51,707 nt of DNA from positions 1-51,707 of the forward strand of contig JBEIGB010000016.1 in the NCBI GenBank assembly GCA_040382095.1. Reading direction: 5' to 3'. The position numbers and the translations under genes were made by a program. This document shows positions 50,492 through 51,707 of this stretch, piece after piece; positions within the stretch are counted from its first letter, which is position 1; every line of letters begins with the position of its first letter. Origin of the DNA: JADJPL01 sp040382095. GTDB lineage: Bacteria > Bacteroidota > Bacteroidia > Chitinophagales > Saprospiraceae. The notes below the pieces were generated by a model that worked only from the letters and a program-made list of their open reading frames with translations, searched no databases and was not told the origin of the DNA.

Positions 50492-51490
50492 ATGCTGTCA
50501 GACCGCAGAAGGTTTATGACCCGGGCATCGTTGGCCGCACTGGCGGCAAGCCTTGGAATATGGAAAGAAGGAAAGGCATCCACCGCGATTGCCAAAAAAA
50601 AGCAAAACCCCAATTCCAGGAAAGGGGGGCCTGTCGTGATTGCTACCTGGGACAACCGAAAAGCTACTGCTGCCGGCTGGGAAATCCTCAAAAATGGAGG
50701 CTATGCACTCGATGCCGTAGAACAAGGAGCCTGGGTGCCGGAGGCTGATCCTAATGATACTTCTGTAGGGTATGGGGGGCTTCCCGACCGCGATGGCAAT
50801 GTTACATTGGATGCTTGTATCATGGATGAGCACTCCAATGCGGGCAGCGTTACTTTCCTGCAGGAAATCCTGCACCCGGTTTCAGTAGCGAGAAGGGTGA
50901 TGGAAAAAACCCCCCACGTGCTCCTCACGGGTGCCGGTGCGTTGAAATTTGCGCTGGAACAGGGTTTCAAAAAGGAAAACCTGCTGACTGAGCGTTCAAA
51001 AGAAGCCTGGGAAAAATGGAAAAAGGACAACAATTATCTCCCCGATACCCATGATACGATTGGTATCCTGGCCCTCGATGCAGCCGGGCGACTCTGTGGG
51101 GCCTGTTCAACCAGCGGCTGGGCCTTCAAGATGCATGGCAGGGTAGGCGACTCCCCAATTATTGGCGCCGGGCTTTATGTGGATGGCCAGGTGGGAGCAG
51201 CTACGGCTACTGGACATGGCGAATTGATGCTCAAAACTTTGAGCGCCTTCCTGATCGTAGAAGAAATGCGCCGGGGAGCTACGCCGCAGGAAGCCTGCGA
51301 ATCGGCAATGAAACGAATCACCGATAAGTTCCCGGAACAAATCGAACGACTTGGCGCACAGGTGGGTCTGCTTGCACTTTCCCCTGATGGACACCATGGT
51401 GCTTATGGCCTTCGCGATAGCTATTCCTATGCAATCTATCAGCATGGAGAAAATCAGGTTTTCCCCGCCTCGTTTCTGATGAAGCCATAA
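50492..51490 (+). CDS. Aspartylglucosaminidase / N(4)-(beta-GlcNAc)-L-asparaginase, Tat-exported
   Basis: 332 aa. Starts with a twin-arginine-like signal (LSDRRRFMTRASLAALAASL), so probably exported folded by Tat. The Ntn-hydrolase motif HDTIGILALD (about 187-196) contains the catalytic Thr (about 189), which becomes the new N-terminus after self-cleavage. The second motif GDSPIIGAGLYVDGQVGAATATGHGE (about 223-248) is also typical of this family. The enzyme removes GlcNAc-linked Asn side chains. 180 bp after the serine hydrolase gene; the region 50313-50491 holds nothing I recognise. An R1 element G lies downstream. Confidence 0.95.
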   Translation: MLSDRRRFMTRASLAALAASLGIWKEGKASTAIAKKKQNPNSRKGGPVVIATWDNRKATAAGWEILKNGGYALDAVEQGAWVPEADPNDTSVGYGGLPDRDGNVTLDACIMDEHSNAGSVTFLQEILHPVSVARRVMEKTPHVLLTGAGALKFALEQGFKKENLLTERSKEAWEKWKKDNNYLPDTHDTIGILALDAAGRLCGACSTSGWAFKMHGRVGDSPIIGAGLYVDGQVGAATATGHGELMLKTLSAFLIVEEMRRGATPQEACESAMKRITDKFPEQIERLGAQVGLLALSPDGHHGAYGLRDSYSYAIYQHGENQVFPASFLMKP

Positions 51491-51623
51491 TCCCGCCCAG
51501 CTGCTGATGTTGCCACAAGTTTTTATTTTGGGCTTATCGGCGTCTTGAAAAAACCGCTCACTTTCCCGCCCACAAAGATCATCCCGGCATTTCAAAAAAA
51601 ATTTATGAGGCTGTCTATAAGTC

Positions 51624-51697
51624 CTGGAGTTGTGTAAAAAGACCGGAGGCCTTCATTTGACACCGTAGGCGGCCGAATACTGTTTACACAACCCCAG
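51624..51697. repeat. R1 dispersed palindromic repeat, minimal copy G
   Basis: A 74-bp unit with near-perfect ends: CTGGAGTTGTGTAAAAAG (51624-51641) and CTGTTTACACAACCCCAG (51680-51697). Inside is GGAGGCCTTCATTTGACACCGTAGGCGG. The shortest R1 copy in the window and the best view of the basic unit. Confidence 0.85.
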
Positions 51698-51707
51698 AAT
51701 ATTGTTC

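Noticed and set aside
1..51707. tRNA, rRNA, transposase or phage genes
   Set aside because: No cloverleaf, conserved rRNA segment, DDE transposase, integrase or phage structural protein was recognised anywhere in the window. The R1/R2 repeats have no coding capacity.

Overview
The window is a chromosomal stretch of a Bacteroidota bacterium, most likely a Saprospiraceae-type (Lewinella/Haliscomenobacter-like) lineage. Evidence: three secreted proteins with C-terminal type IX secretion (T9SS) sorting domains, S46 and M1 peptidases, a NagZ-type GH3/serine-hydrolase fusion, DUF4097-type surface proteins behind an ECF sigma factor, TAnnTTTG-like -7 promoter elements, and a roughly 50% GC genome with AT-rich intergenic stretches. 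No rRNA, tRNA, phage, plasmid or transposase gene was seen. The assignment is inferred from protein content only.

Layout. 1-7.5 kb: the C-terminal third of aconitase, mscL, a photolyase/cryptochrome (-), an APC amino-acid permease and a large secreted zinc metalloprotease (-). 7.6-19.7 kb: a DUF1684 lipoprotein; a minus-strand run of RsuA-family pseudouridine synthase, ligase-associated MBL exonuclease and ATP-dependent DNA ligase; a secreted unknown protein, an M1 peptidase and a GH3-beta-lactamase-fold fusion; then a double SnoaL-like protein. 20-26.6 kb: MsbA-like ABC exporter, RadC, rnpA, a secreted unknown, DUF1761 and a beta-CASP MBL protein. 27-32 kb: an ECF sigma/anti-sigma/DUF4097 operon, a TPR lipoprotein and a T9SS-exported repeat protein.

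32.2-42.8 kb is the least ordinary part. It holds a 509-aa helical-repeat protein of unknown family, an AT-rich gene-poor segment with two promoter-like -7 boxes, a 23-codon ORF and a large cruciform-like inverted repeat, a Cys-rich 155-aa unknown protein, a LuxR-type regulator whose receiver lacks the phospho-acceptor Asp, and a 1439-aa exported protein with HYR-like, dockerin-like, cohesin-like and T9SS modules. An HD-domain protein fused to a Pycsar-effector-like membrane domain follows, then a TIGR03643/DUF2805 protein and a two-copy 29-bp repeat with a 35-bp spacer. 42.9-51.7 kb: DPP7-like S46 peptidase, GHL10 glycoside hydrolase, saccharopine-dehydrogenase-like oxidoreductase, GtrA, a serine hydrolase and a Tat-exported aspartylglucosaminidase.

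Across the window the intergenic spaces are filled by two families of dispersed imperfect palindromes (called R1 and R2 here). R1 has TIRs resembling GGGGTTGTGTAAAAAG and GCCGCC/GGCGGC modules. Three R1 copies carry perfect central hairpins with 30-32-nt arms, the same 17-nt core and different but still fully paired arms. None of these elements encodes a transposase. Many gene products are predicted to be exported (signal peptides, lipoboxes, T9SS tails), so the overall picture is a proteolytic, peptidoglycan- and glycan-degrading heterotroph.
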